Assembly: GCA_965112735.1 (NCBI GenBank)
Contig: OZ218959.1
Location: forward strand, 2,356,001 to 2,420,000
Length of the DNA: 64,000 nt
Source: Phaeosaccion multiseriatum
Taxonomy: Eukaryota > Ochrophyta, other classes
Direction of reading: 5' to 3'
This document shows, piece by piece, positions 10,952 to 22,724 of the stretch (position 1 is the stretch's first letter; each line of letters opens with the position of its first letter). The position numbers were made by a program, and so were the translations under genes. Under the pieces are notes generated by a model that saw only the letters and a list, made by a program, of their open reading frames with translations, was not told where the DNA came from and did not search any database.

Positions 10952-11393
10952 GGCTCTCCAGAGCGACGCCGCCCCCCCCCCCCGACCAAGAGGGGGAGTA
11001 ACCGGCCCATCGCGTGCCCCAGAGACACAGAGACACATGCACACACACACACTTTCAGTTTCTTGGGTGACTCCTGTTTAAAAATTATGATACAACCTCA
11101 CTACTACTTCGCAGTAACTCACTCACTCACTCACTCACTCGCTCACTCACTCACTCACTCACGCACTCACTCACTAACTCACTCATTCACTCACTCACTC
11201 CCGCACTCACTCACTCACTCACTCACTCACTCACTCACTCTCACTCGCTCTCACTCACTCACTCACTCACTCACTCACCCACTCACCCACTCACTCACTG
11301 ACTCACTCACCCACTCACTCACTCACTCACTCACTCACTCACTCACTCACTCACTCACTCACTCACTCACTCACTCACTCACTAACCCACTGA
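10952..11393. repeat. CTCA array block 3 with shared 5' flank
   Basis: The flank at 10952-11116 repeats 8205-8368 almost exactly. The array (about 11117-11390) is shorter than block 2 and has more CTCG, CCCA and CTGA variants. TGATTGAG follows, continuing into sequence that matches positions 71-180. The repeated flank-array-flank order shows that arrays and neighbours were duplicated together. Confidence 0.9.
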
Positions 11394-11525
11394 TTGAGTG
11401 GAGGGCCACCCCAGGGTAAGCCCCGGTGGGCCGGTCTGACGGTCTGGGGCCGATGCTGGCACGTTGTGTGCCGTAGCCACGGGGCAACACTTCATGCCCT
11501 GTCTGGTGGGAGATGTTGTGTGATA

Positions 11526-11760
11526 GGACCTTCCAGTACAGATGAGTATGGCTGTCGTGGTGAAGAGGATGCAAAGCATTGCTCCAATCAGCCTTGTTTG
11601 TGCTACACCCGTCTTTGTCTCCTGCAGCTGTGCCTTCACGCCTCCCCTACGCCGTACATGCCTGCCGAGTATGTACACCACATCGACCAGGTGGACAGCA
11701 AGGATGAGCAGAAGTACCATCTCGGGAACATCGAGGTACGCCTTGGCAGGCAACACAAGC
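11526..11760 (-). pseudogene. Orphan 7TM fragment (copy C)
   Basis: About 78 residues match helices 1 and 2 of the intact gene (YLDVPEM through TAILICTG). Both ends run into unrelated sequence: array-flank DNA on one side and a CTCA/CTCG-rich stretch on the other. It lacks five helices and has no start, so it is a truncated gene piece. Confidence 0.8.
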
Positions 11761-12148
11761 ACTGTCTCCCGCCGCCACCCTACCCTACTCACGCCCTCAC
11801 GCACTCGCTCACTTCTCTCCTTCACGCGCTTACCCACTCCATCACTCCACTCGATCTCTCACTGACTCACTCGATCTCTCACTTACTCGCTCGCGCCCCC
11901 CCCGTCCACCTTTCTCGGGCTCTCTGTATCACCACCCACGCACTCACGCGCCCACGCCCACCCGACTTTTCACAGTTTCACATAAGTCAATGGTTTTCCC
12001 GACCCACTTGCAAAAGTCAAAAGTAAATGTGTCTGAGAAGGAAGAGAAACGAAAGACGAGAGCCATTCTGCATACCACCTCCACTCCCCCTCCTCTGTTT
12101 TGAGAAACCCCAACCTCGCAACGGTATACTAAGTACGAAGAGTTCACC
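11761..12148. promoter_or_regulatory. Upstream region of YHYH gene
   Basis: It starts with degenerate CTCA/CTCG repeats. At 11972-11992 it carries ACAGTTTCA followed by AAGTCAATG. The same two words occur together at 35946-35967 in the EH-TRAF/sigma2 promoter. Transcription start and core elements cannot be placed from sequence alone. Confidence 0.4.
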
Positions 12149-12374
12149 ATGGCCGCCCTCCTTCATTGTCTCGGTATTCTCGGACTTCTGGCCTTTGTCA
12201 ACGCAGGACAGCCGCCGCCAGGGGTGCAAGAGCCTCCCAATGGTGAGGGGGAACCGAGTACAGAGCCGAGTACAAGCACTGGGATCGACTGCGTAGACGA
12301 CGGAACGAGGTGAGAGGTTGTGCGCAGCCAAACCAATTGGCAGCATGCACACCTTTTCCTCCCTTTATTTCTTT

Positions 12375-12425
<51 letters not shown>

Positions 12426-13109
12426 TTCTCTCTCTCTCTCTCTCTCCCTCTCTCTCCCTCTCTCTCTCCCTCTCTCTTTCCGTGCTGAGTGTGGCCTGTC
12501 TAAGGTCCTGTGTGAGGGCAAGTGCTGATCGCTGTGCTCTTCTGCCCCTACCCTCGTCCCTGCCTCTCAGCTATACTTATTCGGAGAGCGTCGCTGGGTG
12601 AGTGAGTTGAGCAAAGTAATGTGGGTGATTGTTGGGGAAGTGTGAGTGTCGCAGAGTGCACTTACTCCCAGATACGAAGGATTTTGTTTTCTCCCCACCG
12701 GCACTTCGCTGAAAGAGGGCAGTCATGCATGGTAATAATGGCAGCTCTTGTGCCAGAGTCAGTGGGCTTACTTACTCCTCCTCTTCGTCTACATACCTTT
12801 CCTCCACACTCACTCCAGCCAATGAACCGATCCAACTGCCTCCCTTCCTCCTCACAGGAATGTGAGGTCCATCAGCATGAACCACTGCCCCAACCACAAG
12901 TTCACCAACATCAACCCCAACTCACCCTTCGGCGTGGAAACCGCCCACACCCTCCCCGCCTTCCCGCAATACGATCCGAGTAAGCAAATCCCCCTGGTTG
13001 AGGAGGGAGGCACTATCGGCGTGGTCTACGGGGGGGCTAAAGTCTTCTCCAACTATGGAGGTCCAGGTGCGTGTGCGTGTGTGTGTGTGTGCGTGTGTAT
13101 ATGTGTGTG

Positions 13110-13149
<40 letters not shown>

Positions 13150-16100
13150 CGTGCGTATGCGTGGCTGTGTGTGTGCGTGTGCGTGTGTGTATGCATTTGT
13201 TAACATATACCTTTATCCCCATCTCCACGCCCTCCCACCCACCCACCTGCCCACCCACTCCCCCATTCACTCACGCACCCACCCAGATTACGGCATTATG
13301 ACAGACTATGAGAGCTCGGCCGTGTACAACGAGGGAGACACTTTCGATGAGTGCGGGTGTCATTCTGCCAGCAGTACCTCGGTGAGCAAGAGGCCCAACC
13401 CTCGTTTGCTCTTTCATTTTACTCCACTCTGTGACACACTACTCGAGTACACACTCCATTCTACACTTCCGTGCAACCAACCGCTCAGTACATCCTCCCA
13501 CTACCATCTCGTCCTCCCACATCCATACCATAAGACACTCCATTCTACACTTCCAGTGACTGCCCACTCAGTACCCGCATCTTGACGACAGCGACAACAA
13601 TGATGTAACCGTCAAGAAGCGCACCACTCGGAGCCACACGACCTGCTCCTACGACAGTAGAAGCATAACACTCAGACACACATTACCTGGCTGCAAACTG
13701 AACTGCAAACTAGTGTCATGCTCGTGGGTACAAACAGTAAGGCAACAACACCAATGATGCTGACGCCCTCTCCTCCTCTCTCCCCCTTCTTGGGTCTTCC
13801 CTCCTCCTCCCCCCCCATCCTCCCTCCCGTCTCTGGCCAAAGGCAACTTACCATACCCACGTCCCTCCAAGCTGTACCTTGGCCCAGCTTGGTCAGACAG
13901 ACACCGCCCACAGCCCTCAGATCGGCTGGGCCCTCGATGGCTTCCCGCTGTACGGACCAAGAGGCCCAGGTGACTGAGCCGGAGGGACTAATCACAGCAC
14001 CCGCCTCTTCAATAGGCAGGGGCAGCATGCCTACCATGACAGCAAAAGACTTCACAGATTTCCCTTCTTCTGTCAGGACCGGTCTCTCACGCTTGCTTGC
14101 ATGCTATGCTGCTTGCTGTGTGATTCATCTCTGCCTTCCGTTCGTTCTTTTCTTTCTTGCTGCTGCAGGTGGCATCATGATGCAAACTTGTACAGAGACG
14201 GGAGGAACTTTCGGGGTGGATGTGTGCACCGATGATTGGTGAGGAAGGGAGGGAGGAAGGGAGAGAGGGAGAGAGGGAGAGAGGGAGGGAGGGAGGGAGG
14301 GAGGGAGGGAGGGAGGGAGGGAGGGAGGGAGGGAGGGAGGGAGGGAGGGAGGGAGGGAGGGAGGGAGGGAGGGAGGGAGGGAGGGAGGGAGGGAGGGAGG
14401 GAGGGAGGGAGGGAGGGAGGGAGGGAGGGAGGGAGGGAGGGAGGGAGGGAGGGAGGGAGGGAGGGAGGGAGGGAGGGAGGGAGGGAGGGAGGGAGGGAGG
14501 GAGGGAGGGAGGAAAGGAGGGAGGGAGGAAAGGAGGGAGGAAGCCACGTCCAAACAAGAACCCAGCCTTTGCTTCCCTGCCCTCCCCTCCCCTCCCCTAC
14601 CGTGCCCCTGCTCACAGTACGGGGTACTGGCTGTCCGACGGCAGCATCGACGAGTACGTTTATCGCTACTACATACAGGGCACCTACCATGAGGCCAGCA
14701 CGGAGGACGATTGCACGCCCCAAGGTGAGGCAGATGGCAGTGGATGGCAGTGGATGGCAGTGCAGTGTGGTGTGGTGTGGTGTGGTGTAGACGAACCACG
14801 TCTCTGCCAATGACCCTTTGTCGTCATCAACCAGAAGGGTCTTTCCCTCTCCCGTGGGCTGCAGAGATGCACTGCTCACACACTCCTACATTCCTCCATT
14901 CCCCGCCCTCCCACCTCTGTCCCTTGTCCACTGTCGTCCCTCTCTCCTCGCTCCGTGCCCTCCCTACGCACTGCCCCTGACCCCCGAGCAGTGTCGGCCT
15001 TGCCTGACGCCAGCTACTACCCCTTCACGCCGGCGTGCTTCAACGGGTGAGACATTTCAATCCTCCAGCCCGATGTCTTTCTTCTTGCTTTCTTTATTTT
15101 GTACGCTATTCCTTACTCACCCTCCCCCCCCCCCGAGACTTATCTCTACTCGCCTAACTTAACTGTACGCACTCTGTGGCTCCACTGTGGCTCCACTCTT
15201 GCCTCTACACAGATGCATTCCTACGGAAAGCTCCCAAGAGGGCTTCTCTGGTGCGCAGATGCTGAACTCATGTTCTGGCGACGCTGTGGATGGATACACA
15301 GACCAATACGAGTACGTGGTTTGCTTCCTATTTCCATTCCTTTCTTTCCTATTCCTGTTGCTATTCTCCTTTCGCACGGCCAGGCGCTCCCACTGCCATG
15401 TCGTTCCACACTCCTTACCTTGGAAAGAGGGGAGGAGGAGGGGGGGGGGGGGGGCTCGCTTGTATGGACTTGGACTTGCTCTCTCTCTCACTCTTTCTCT
15501 CCCTCACTCCCTCTCTGTCTCTCTCTCACACACAGTTCTCTCCCTCTCTTAGCAAACATCCCGCACCATTAGCTCATGCACATCCTTCCCCCCTCTGTCC
15601 CTCCCCTCCTCCCCTCGCCTCCCCGCCCCTCCCCTCTCTCTCTCCCTCCCTCCCCGCACCTCCCTCTCTCTCTCCCCTCCCCCCCTCCTTCCCTCCCCCT
15701 CCCTCAGTGCGGAGGAAAGCGTACAGTGGCCCAATGGTCTCGACACAGATGGCGGATCCTGCACTAGCTTGGAGTACGAAGAGGAGGTCACGGCCGCTGC
15801 CCCTACCCCCACCCCAACACCCCCTCCTACAGCCACCCCTACCTCACCACCCACCGCAGGTACACGCTATCTTACGTTCTCTTACGTAACCTTCCGTACA
15901 TCAATGTAGCGACTCACTCACTCTCTGCAGTGCGACGGGATCGAGGGGAAGGCAGTGGATGGTAGTGGATGGTGGTGGATGGTCGCCGAGGACGGGGTGG
16001 GTGGGGGGCCTGTCCAACCTGTTGGCTCATTCGTGCCTATGCCCCTCTTGCGTCTTTCTCTCTCCTCTCCTCCTTATCAGCTGAGTCTACCGCTCAACCC

Positions 16101-17531
16101 AGTGCTGCTGCTTCAGTGTCAACGGCATCACCAACTTCTGCTGCTGGTGAGACTCCTTCGACTGCCATTCCGACTGCCCTGCCTACTGTCCCTCCGACTT
16201 CCACGCCCACTACTTCACCGTCGACAACACAACCCACCTCTGCTCCTTCCGTGACAGAAGGAGCATCCTCACCATCACCAACGCCTGAGCCTTCCACTGC
16301 CGCACCGACTGCCCTTCCGACTGCCCTGCCTACTGTCCCTCCGACTTCCACGCCCACTACTTCACCGTCGACAACACAACCCACCTCTGCTCCTTCCGTG
16401 ACAGAAGGAGCATCCTCACCATCACCAACGCCTGAGCCTTCCACTGCCGCACCGACTGCCCTTCCGACTGCCCTGCCTACTGTCCCTCCGACTTCCACGC
16501 CCACTACTTCACCGTCGACAACACAACCCACCTCTGCTCCTTCCGTGACAGAAGGAGCATCCTCACCATCACCAACGCCTGAGCCTTCCACTGCCGCACC
16601 GACTGCCACTCCGACTGCTCCACTATCGACAACACAACCCACTTCTACTCCTTCCGTGACAGAAGGAGCATCCTCGCCATCACCATCGCCATCACCAATG
16701 GTTGAAGAGCCCACTGCTCCTCCCTCTCCGGCACCATCAACACCAGAAGCCTCAACGCCCTCCCCCTTCTCCCCGGAAGAATCCAATGAGCCCACCGTTG
16801 CTCCGACTCCAGCGCCCTCCACGGCAGGTACGCAAAGTGGATGGGTTGGATTGGTTGGTTAATTGATTCATTGATTGATTGATCGATTGGTTGGTTGATT
16901 GATTGATTGCCACACACACACACACACACATACACGCACGCACACGCACGTACACACACGCACACGCACGTACACACACATACGCACACACACTTACACA
17001 TACACACACACATACACACACCACCCTACCTCTCCCCCCTTACCTCTCCCCCCGTCTCTCTCTCTCTCTCTCTTCTCTCTATTGCTTGCCAGCCACCGCA
17101 CCCCACCTCTCGTCGCGCGTCGGCTTCCCCTTCCCCTTCTTAGACCATCACTCAACCTCTCCCCCCCTCCCCTCACACTTTTAGTTTCTTAGGTGATTCC
17201 TATTAAGTCAATAAAGTTCCCCCTCCCCCCCCCCCTCCCCCCAACTCACACACCCGCTGCTGCTACTGTACTGTACTGTCCGGCTGCTCCACTCGCACCC
17301 TCCTTCCGTCGCCAAATGTTGAATAGGTGGAAAGGCAACGGCTCCCAGTCCTTCGACGGCACTCGGAGGTGAGCAAGTAATGATGGTGAATAGATCGGCT
17401 TAGGTTTCTTTCGTGTATTGATCTGTAATGATTCGTGAGGTACAAGAACCACACACACACGCACACACGCAACACACGCATACACACACGCAGACGCCGC
17501 GCGCGCACGCACACACGCAAGAACACACGCA

Positions 17532-17595
<64 letters not shown>

Positions 17596-17889
17596 CACGA
17601 ATTCTCTTTTGCTTTGATCTCTGCGCGCCTGGTCTTCATCCTCACTTCCTCAAGTCCCCCACCACTCCGCTCTCACCCACCCCACTCTCACACCCTCACA
17701 TCCTCACACTCACTCCAACATGCTGTTGGCGTTACAGCCGGGTCCGACGGCGGGGGGCCAAGCGGCTCCACCATCGCCGGCATCGTAATCTTGTCGGGTG
17801 TGGCGTTGGCTGCGGTAGCAGGGGTGGGAAGTCTCATCTATCGTCGTCGTCGTCGGACTACAGGGGGGGGCGCAGATGGGGTAATTTAA
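12149..17889 (+). CDS. YHYH-domain surface protein with mucin stalk and TM anchor
   Basis: Exons 12149-12309, 12858-13066, 13287-13381, 13843-13969, 14169-14238, 14618-14724, 14992-15046, 15213-15311, 15708-15859, 16081-16827 and 17738-17889 join in phase to 657 residues. A signal peptide ([16 protein letters not shown]) leads into a YHYH-type domain: [70 protein letters not shown]. The family's usual YHYH is YHTH here. A Thr/Ser/Pro stalk follows, built from 49-residue repeats (147-bp DNA units), probably O-glycosylated. It ends in one TM helix ([22 protein letters not shown]) and an Arg-rich cytoplasmic stop-transfer tail. A further in-phase exon at 13572-13736 is possible, but skipping it gives the better domain. 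Biochemical role of YHYH domains is unknown to me; some are linked to secreted or surface proteins. Introns are repeat-rich. Confidence 0.8.
14278..14512. repeat. GGGA tetranucleotide array in YHYH intron
   Basis: About 235 bp of GGGA lie just after the splice donor at 14239. The G-rich strand is the sense strand of the gene, so the pre-mRNA would hold many GGG tracts with one-base loops, a strong G-quadruplex sequence. Confidence 0.95.
16140..16670 (+). repeat. 147-bp coding minisatellite (mucin stalk)
   Basis: A 147-bp unit encoding 49 residues repeats three times with near identity (GCCTACTGTC occurs at 16181, 16328 and 16475), then a shorter diverged unit follows to about 16670. Each unit codes for [18 protein letters not shown] followed by [20 protein letters not shown]. 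Near identity between units implies recent expansion or homogenisation, so copy number probably varies between strains. Confidence 0.95.
17171..17220 (+). repeat. 50-bp dispersed intronic element, copy 1
   Basis: It lies in the last YHYH intron. With two substitutions it equals the reverse complement of 45411-45460 in a TAF1 intron. The core is AGTTTCTTAGGTGATTCC followed by ATTAAGTCAATAAAG. See the finding on this element for the other copies. Confidence 0.85.
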
Positions 17890-19586
17890 GCTTTATAATC
17901 GGTTGCTTAAGTTAGTTGTTGGGTGTAAGTTAGTGAAGTTGGGGGGGGGGGTTGACTGGGTGGTTGGTTGGCTGTTAATCTGTTAATCAGTGTTGGTTGG
18001 CTGTTCTTGTTTGGGGTTTTGGCTGTTCTGTGGGTGTCGTACTTCGGCATAAGTTTTGAAAATTGTGTTCTTCTCGTTGTCTTTGTTCCATTGCACCTTC
18101 GTTGTTCCGTGGGCGGATCAAAGCACTTCTTTTGTCTTGCAACAATAGTGAAGGAAGGCAGGCAGGAAGGAAGGAAGGAAGTGGGGAAGTAGGTTGTACA
18201 ATGATCATATCGAATAGTACGTAGTAGTACGAAGGAAAGGTGGAGTCATGCATTACTTTTAGGTGTTGCACTTGGACTCCATCATTTTCCCCTCCTTTGT
18301 TCTGTACACAAATGGCTTCCGAGCTTTTGACTGAGTGGCAGCCGTCCTATCGATCCCTCTGTACGCTCTACACGCACCTGCACTACGCAATGCCAACTCC
18401 CTCTCTCCTCTCCTTCTCTCTCTCCCCTCTCTTTCTCCTCTCCTTCTCTCTCCCCCCCGCCTCTCTCTCCCCTCTCTCTCTCCCCTCCTTCTCTCCCCCC
18501 CCCCCCGCTCTCTCTCCCCCTCTCTCTCTCTCTCTCAACCCCTCTTTTACAACATCTTCTTTACATAAAATCGCTTCCCACGAGGGCTCCCCACCGGATC
18601 TCATTAAATGCCATCCGTGTGTCATTAAATGCCATCCGTGTGTCATTAAATGCCATCCGTGTGTGGTGCACCAAACCAAGGTCAGGGAGGAGGTGATTCT
18701 GCCAAGTCTCTCCCCTCCACCCTCCGCTCCTCCCTCCGCTCCTCTCCCTCTCCCTCTCCGTCCTCCACCAGGCGCTCTCTACAACTTGTGTCTCCCTTCA
18801 CCGGCGATGTCTACGATTCGTATCGGGGAAGGCCAATCCATCAGTCCTCTGCTCCCGAACATTCTCTCCTCCCACTGCAAATGTAATGGTGGAAGGCCCC
18901 ATCGGCTCAGCTTTGTCTGACAAACTGACATTGGAAATTGGACGTTATGCCGTATCCCGCGGGGGACATCGATATCGTCCATCGTCACTCGTTGACACGG
19001 CATACTGTCCAATTTCCTTTTAGTCAGACAAACCTGAGCCGACTAGCCGACTAGCCGACTCGCCCTGGTCCCTCGCCAAACACTACCTCCCGACCCCCCT
19101 TTGCTGCGCCCGCTCATCCCAGCCATGTCCGAAACGTCGTTCTCGCTGAAAACAGTCGTATCTATCCCCGGCACCACCAGCACGGTGAGCTTATAATAGA
19201 CTTTGCTGCCTTCCTCGTAGAGTAAGATATTGATTGCTTCAACCTCCCCCCCCAGTGATGCTCAGGCCTCCTGCAAGAGACAAGAGCGAGAAAGGCACCC
19301 CCCACCCGGCCACCCGCTCCCCCTCCCGTCCGCAAAGAGTCAATCCGCTGCTCTCTGGCCAGCAACAAAACATCCTGGTACCAAATCAAGTAAGAGGCAG
19401 GCACCACCCCTCCTCCTCCTCCTCCTCCTCCTCCTCCTCCTCCTGCTACTGCTCCTCCTCCTCCTCCTGCTGCTGCTGCTGCTGCTGCTCCTCCTCCTCC
19501 TCCTCCTCCTGCTGCTGCTGCTGCTGCTCCTCCTCCTCCTCCTCCTCCCTCCTCCTCCTCCCTCCTCCTCCTCCTCCTCCTCCTCC
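17890..19586. other. Convergent intergenic region, YHYH / retropepsin
   Basis: No gene is supported. It contains a 21-bp unit (CATTAAATGCCATCCGTGTGT split at 18602-18664) repeated three times exactly, an imperfect hairpin at 18902-19042, and a short GACTAGCC tandem after it. The end (19409-19586) is CTCCTC/CTGCTG trinucleotide repeat just beyond the retropepsin stop. Both genes' 3' UTRs must lie here. Confidence 0.7.
18902..19042. other. Imperfect inverted repeat / long hairpin
   Basis: The left arm (18902-18956, starting TCGGCTCAG) pairs with the right arm (18994-19042, ending CTGAGCCGA). Shared words include GGAAATTGGAC and ATGCCGT. A few bases of bulge and a 37-base loop remain. The fold-back could be a small-RNA precursor, a decayed MITE or a 3'-end signal. 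Confidence 0.6.
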
Positions 19587-19919
19587 TCACGGCACAAGCT
19601 GCCCCCCCCACATGTCGTGGCACTCCCTCGGTCTGAAGTAGAGCTTGGAGCTCTTGCAGCTGAGTACAATGCGTCGGTACGACAACAAATCCAGCCCCAC
19701 AATCGCCAGAGGACGGGCAGGGTCAGGCGTGCCAGACACATCCACCGCTAGAGTCTCAAAGTCTGGCAAGTGACCAACGAAGATGGACAAGCGGCCTTTA
19801 TCCTTCTTCTCCTTCCGCCGCTGCTGCTCGTAGAACGACGGGTGCGAGGGGGCTTGCTGCTGCCGCCGCTGCTGCCGCTGTTGCTGCTTTCGAAGCCTCT
19901 GTGCCAGCGTCTCTGTCTC

Positions 19920-19953
<34 letters not shown>

Positions 19954-21987
19954 TCGAGGCCAGTCTCGTTGTCCGTCCCGGTCCCCATCTCCTCCTTCTC
20001 TACCCTCCAAGTGCTCTCCTCCTCACTCTCTGCACCCCTCATTGCCGCCCCTCCTCTATCATCAACATCATCAACAACACGCCCGCCTCCATCCATCCGC
20101 TCCTCCTCCTCCACCTCCTCCTCCTCCTCCTCCTCCTCATCGTCGTCGTCGTCATCGTACATATACTCCTCCTCCTCCTCCACGCCATTCAGGCCCGGTG
20201 GGCCCGACAGCAGCACATGGCCCAGTTGAATCGTGTCAAAGCGCGCCTTGAACAAGGGCAGCTTTCGTCCGGTTTCTGAGCAGAGATATTGTGACAACAC
20301 AGGTGGAATGAATTAGAGATTTGAGGTGGGTGGGTGCGCCGCTTCGTTTAGTGAGAGGGGCACATCGAGAACGAGAGAGGGGAGAGGGAAGAGGGAAGAG
20401 AGAGAGAGAGAGAGGGAGAGAGAGAGAGGGGGGAAAGCACCGCATCGCATAGCACCGCCCTCTCTATGTACCTCTCTGTCGCCCTCCCTCCTATCCTGTC
20501 TTCTGCCGCCCTCTCCCCCCTCCTCCTGTCTCTCTCCATCACCCTCTCTCTATCTCTCTCCCCTCTCCCCCTCTCCAACTTTCTGCCGTATCCCCTCCCT
20601 CCCTCCCTCTCTCCCTCCCCTCCCTCTCTCCCTCCTCCCTCCTCCCTCTCTCCCTCTCTCCTACTCACCTGGCGGGTACCGGCTCGGCTTCTTCATCAGC
20701 AGGCGAGTAACGTCCAAATCCCTCGCTGCGGCCCAGTTACAAGCAGTACTATTCGTGCTCATATCCAACACAGCTGTAAAGGGACCTCCCCCATTCAGCT
20801 CCATCTTCACACCGAGCTTGCCTCCCGGAAGTACCGTGCACTCTACAGCCTCTAACCCACTTTCCCCACTGGTGGTGATCTCTCCCCTCTCTACTGCGCC
20901 TGCCAAGTGCACGTGCGCCTTCTCCTCGCGGAAGTTGAGGTCGAGGTCGAAGGTGTCGAGAAAGGCAAGTCCTAGTGTGCCTGGGGGGGTGGGTAGAGAG
21001 GGGACAGGGAGGAGAGAGGAGTACCACACACAAAGAAGGGTAAAGAGGTTGAGCGGCGGTGAGGGAGGGTTTGAAAGGGGAAGGATGGGATTGAAAGAAC
21101 GAAAGGAAGCCAAGCACAAGCTAGGAACGTAGGAAGGTAAGTAAGTAGGTAGGTGGGTAGGTAGGAGGTAGGTGGGTAGGAAGGGAGGTAGGTCGGTAGG
21201 CAGGCAGGCAGACAGGTAGATGGGCAGAGCAGGCAGGTAGGCAGATAGGCAGACAGGTAGGCAGGTAGGTAGCCTACCGGCCACTCGGGGGTCGCTGAAG
21301 CCCATTCTCTCAAAGTATCCTTCTGGAGCCACCAGTGCGTCCAGCTGCACGGATAAGCTGCTCGGGTTGGCGTTGTTGCCCATAATCACAGTTGGTAGAT
21401 TCAGCTGTGAATGAAGAGACGACAGAGATGGACAAGGCAGGTAGGGAGGGCACACGGCAGCAGCGTGAAACATTGTGAGAGAAGGCATGTATCGTTCTTG
21501 AGCGTCACCGTTGTATATATATATGTTATATATATATGTGTGTGTGTGCATTCTTGTGTGTGTGTGAGCGTGAGAGCGTGCATCTCTCTTGCTTGGCTGT
21601 GATTTCCTTACCCTAGAGCCTACGTTGACCACAAAGTCCCCTTGCCACTGCTGCCTTTGCTTGCGGGTCGGGGGGGGCGGATCGAGGATGAAGGGGGAAG
21701 AGGAGATGATACCCAGAGCCTCTGCCGCCTCACGACTGATGATGCAGTCCGGAGAGATGCTGTCGAGGGCGAAGAGGAGGCGTTCGTCCGGCTCAGGGAA
21801 GTACAGCTCCAGCAGCAGCTGGAAGGGGTGGGGGGGAGGAGGGAGGGAGGGAGGGAGGAAGAGGCAGAGCAGAGAGAGAAAGAGAGAGGAGAGGGAGAAA
21901 GAGAGGGAGGGAGAGAGAAGGGGGTAGGGAAGGGGAAAATGGGGAGGGTGGAGTTAAGCATACATACATACAAACATACATCATACA

Positions 21988-22018
<31 letters not shown>

Positions 22019-22724
22019 CATACATACATACATACATACATACATACATACACACATACATACACGACGCAGTCTCTCCTTCCCTTCGTCCGTCTTCCCT
22101 GGCATACCATGTCCGTACCTTCTCCTTAGCGCCCTCTGGGAAGCTCTTTAGCGGCACCACAGCCGACCGGTACCCGCGCTCCTCCATCAGGGCACTGCTG
22201 GCTCTGCTCGGAGCCGTGCTTCTGCTCCTCCCATGCCTCTCTCCCGTCCACCATCCCCCTCCTCCTCCACCCCCTCCTGCTCCGTGTGTGCTGTACAAGT
22301 AGCGTCGCCCGCCACCGCGATGAATGGAGCCTTCGTCCTCTTCTGCTCTCGCTCTTCTCCGACGGAATGGCCGCCACGATGCCACCGCTGCTCCCCCTCC
22401 TCCTCCTGCTCCTCTTCCCCCTCCCCCTCCCCCTCCCCATCCTCCCCTGCACGCCTCTACCTGAGATGGCGGCCGGCTTCGGTAGTGGTGCCGGTAGTGG
22501 TGGTGTCGCTGCTGCGGTCGCCGCAGGAGACCTACTAGAGGAGGTGTTTGGAATGCACTGGCCGCTCCGCTTTGGCCGTCGAATATGCTGCCGCGAGGAG
22601 CATCACGCAGCCGCTCCTGATGACGAGGCAGAAGCAACACCAAGGTTGCTACGCTCACCCAACGCTTGGCTTTCGCCACGGCTGCGGCTGCAGCTGAAGC
22701 TGTTGCACCTCGGCATCTCTTCAT
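19587..22724 (-). CDS. Retropepsin-like aspartic protease-fold protein
   Basis: Exons 22724-22119, 21818-21612, 21404-21278, 20980-20669 and 20275-19587 (minus) join in phase to 646 residues. Two pepsin-like lobes are visible. Lobe 1 (from about residue 203) has FALDSISPDCIISREAAEAL, the place where retropepsins carry DTG/DSG followed by an aliphatic-rich helix. Lobe 2 (about 370-400) has TAVLDMSTNSTACNWAAA, equivalent to a D-T-G-A...NW signature. The closing strand motif AIVGLDLLS lies near the C-terminus. Both catalytic triads are altered (DSI, DMS), so activity is doubtful. A long Glu/Asp- and Gln-rich insertion splits the last exon. The N-terminus has a hydrophobic segment (WVSVATLVLLL) and a later ASAFQTP motif that could mean plastid import, but their spacing is unusual. 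An upstream exon cannot be excluded. Confidence 0.65.

Noticed and set aside
13050-13300. Val-Cys repeat frames at GT/CA runs (also 16900-17050, 17430-17600, 44850-45050, 52690-52810, 60490-60610)
   Set aside because: Dinucleotide repeats in introns or intergenic DNA; they have no start or splice context.
18602-18664. 21-bp repeats as a regulatory array
   Set aside because: Only three exact tandem copies with no partner elsewhere; simplest reading is a local tandem duplication.
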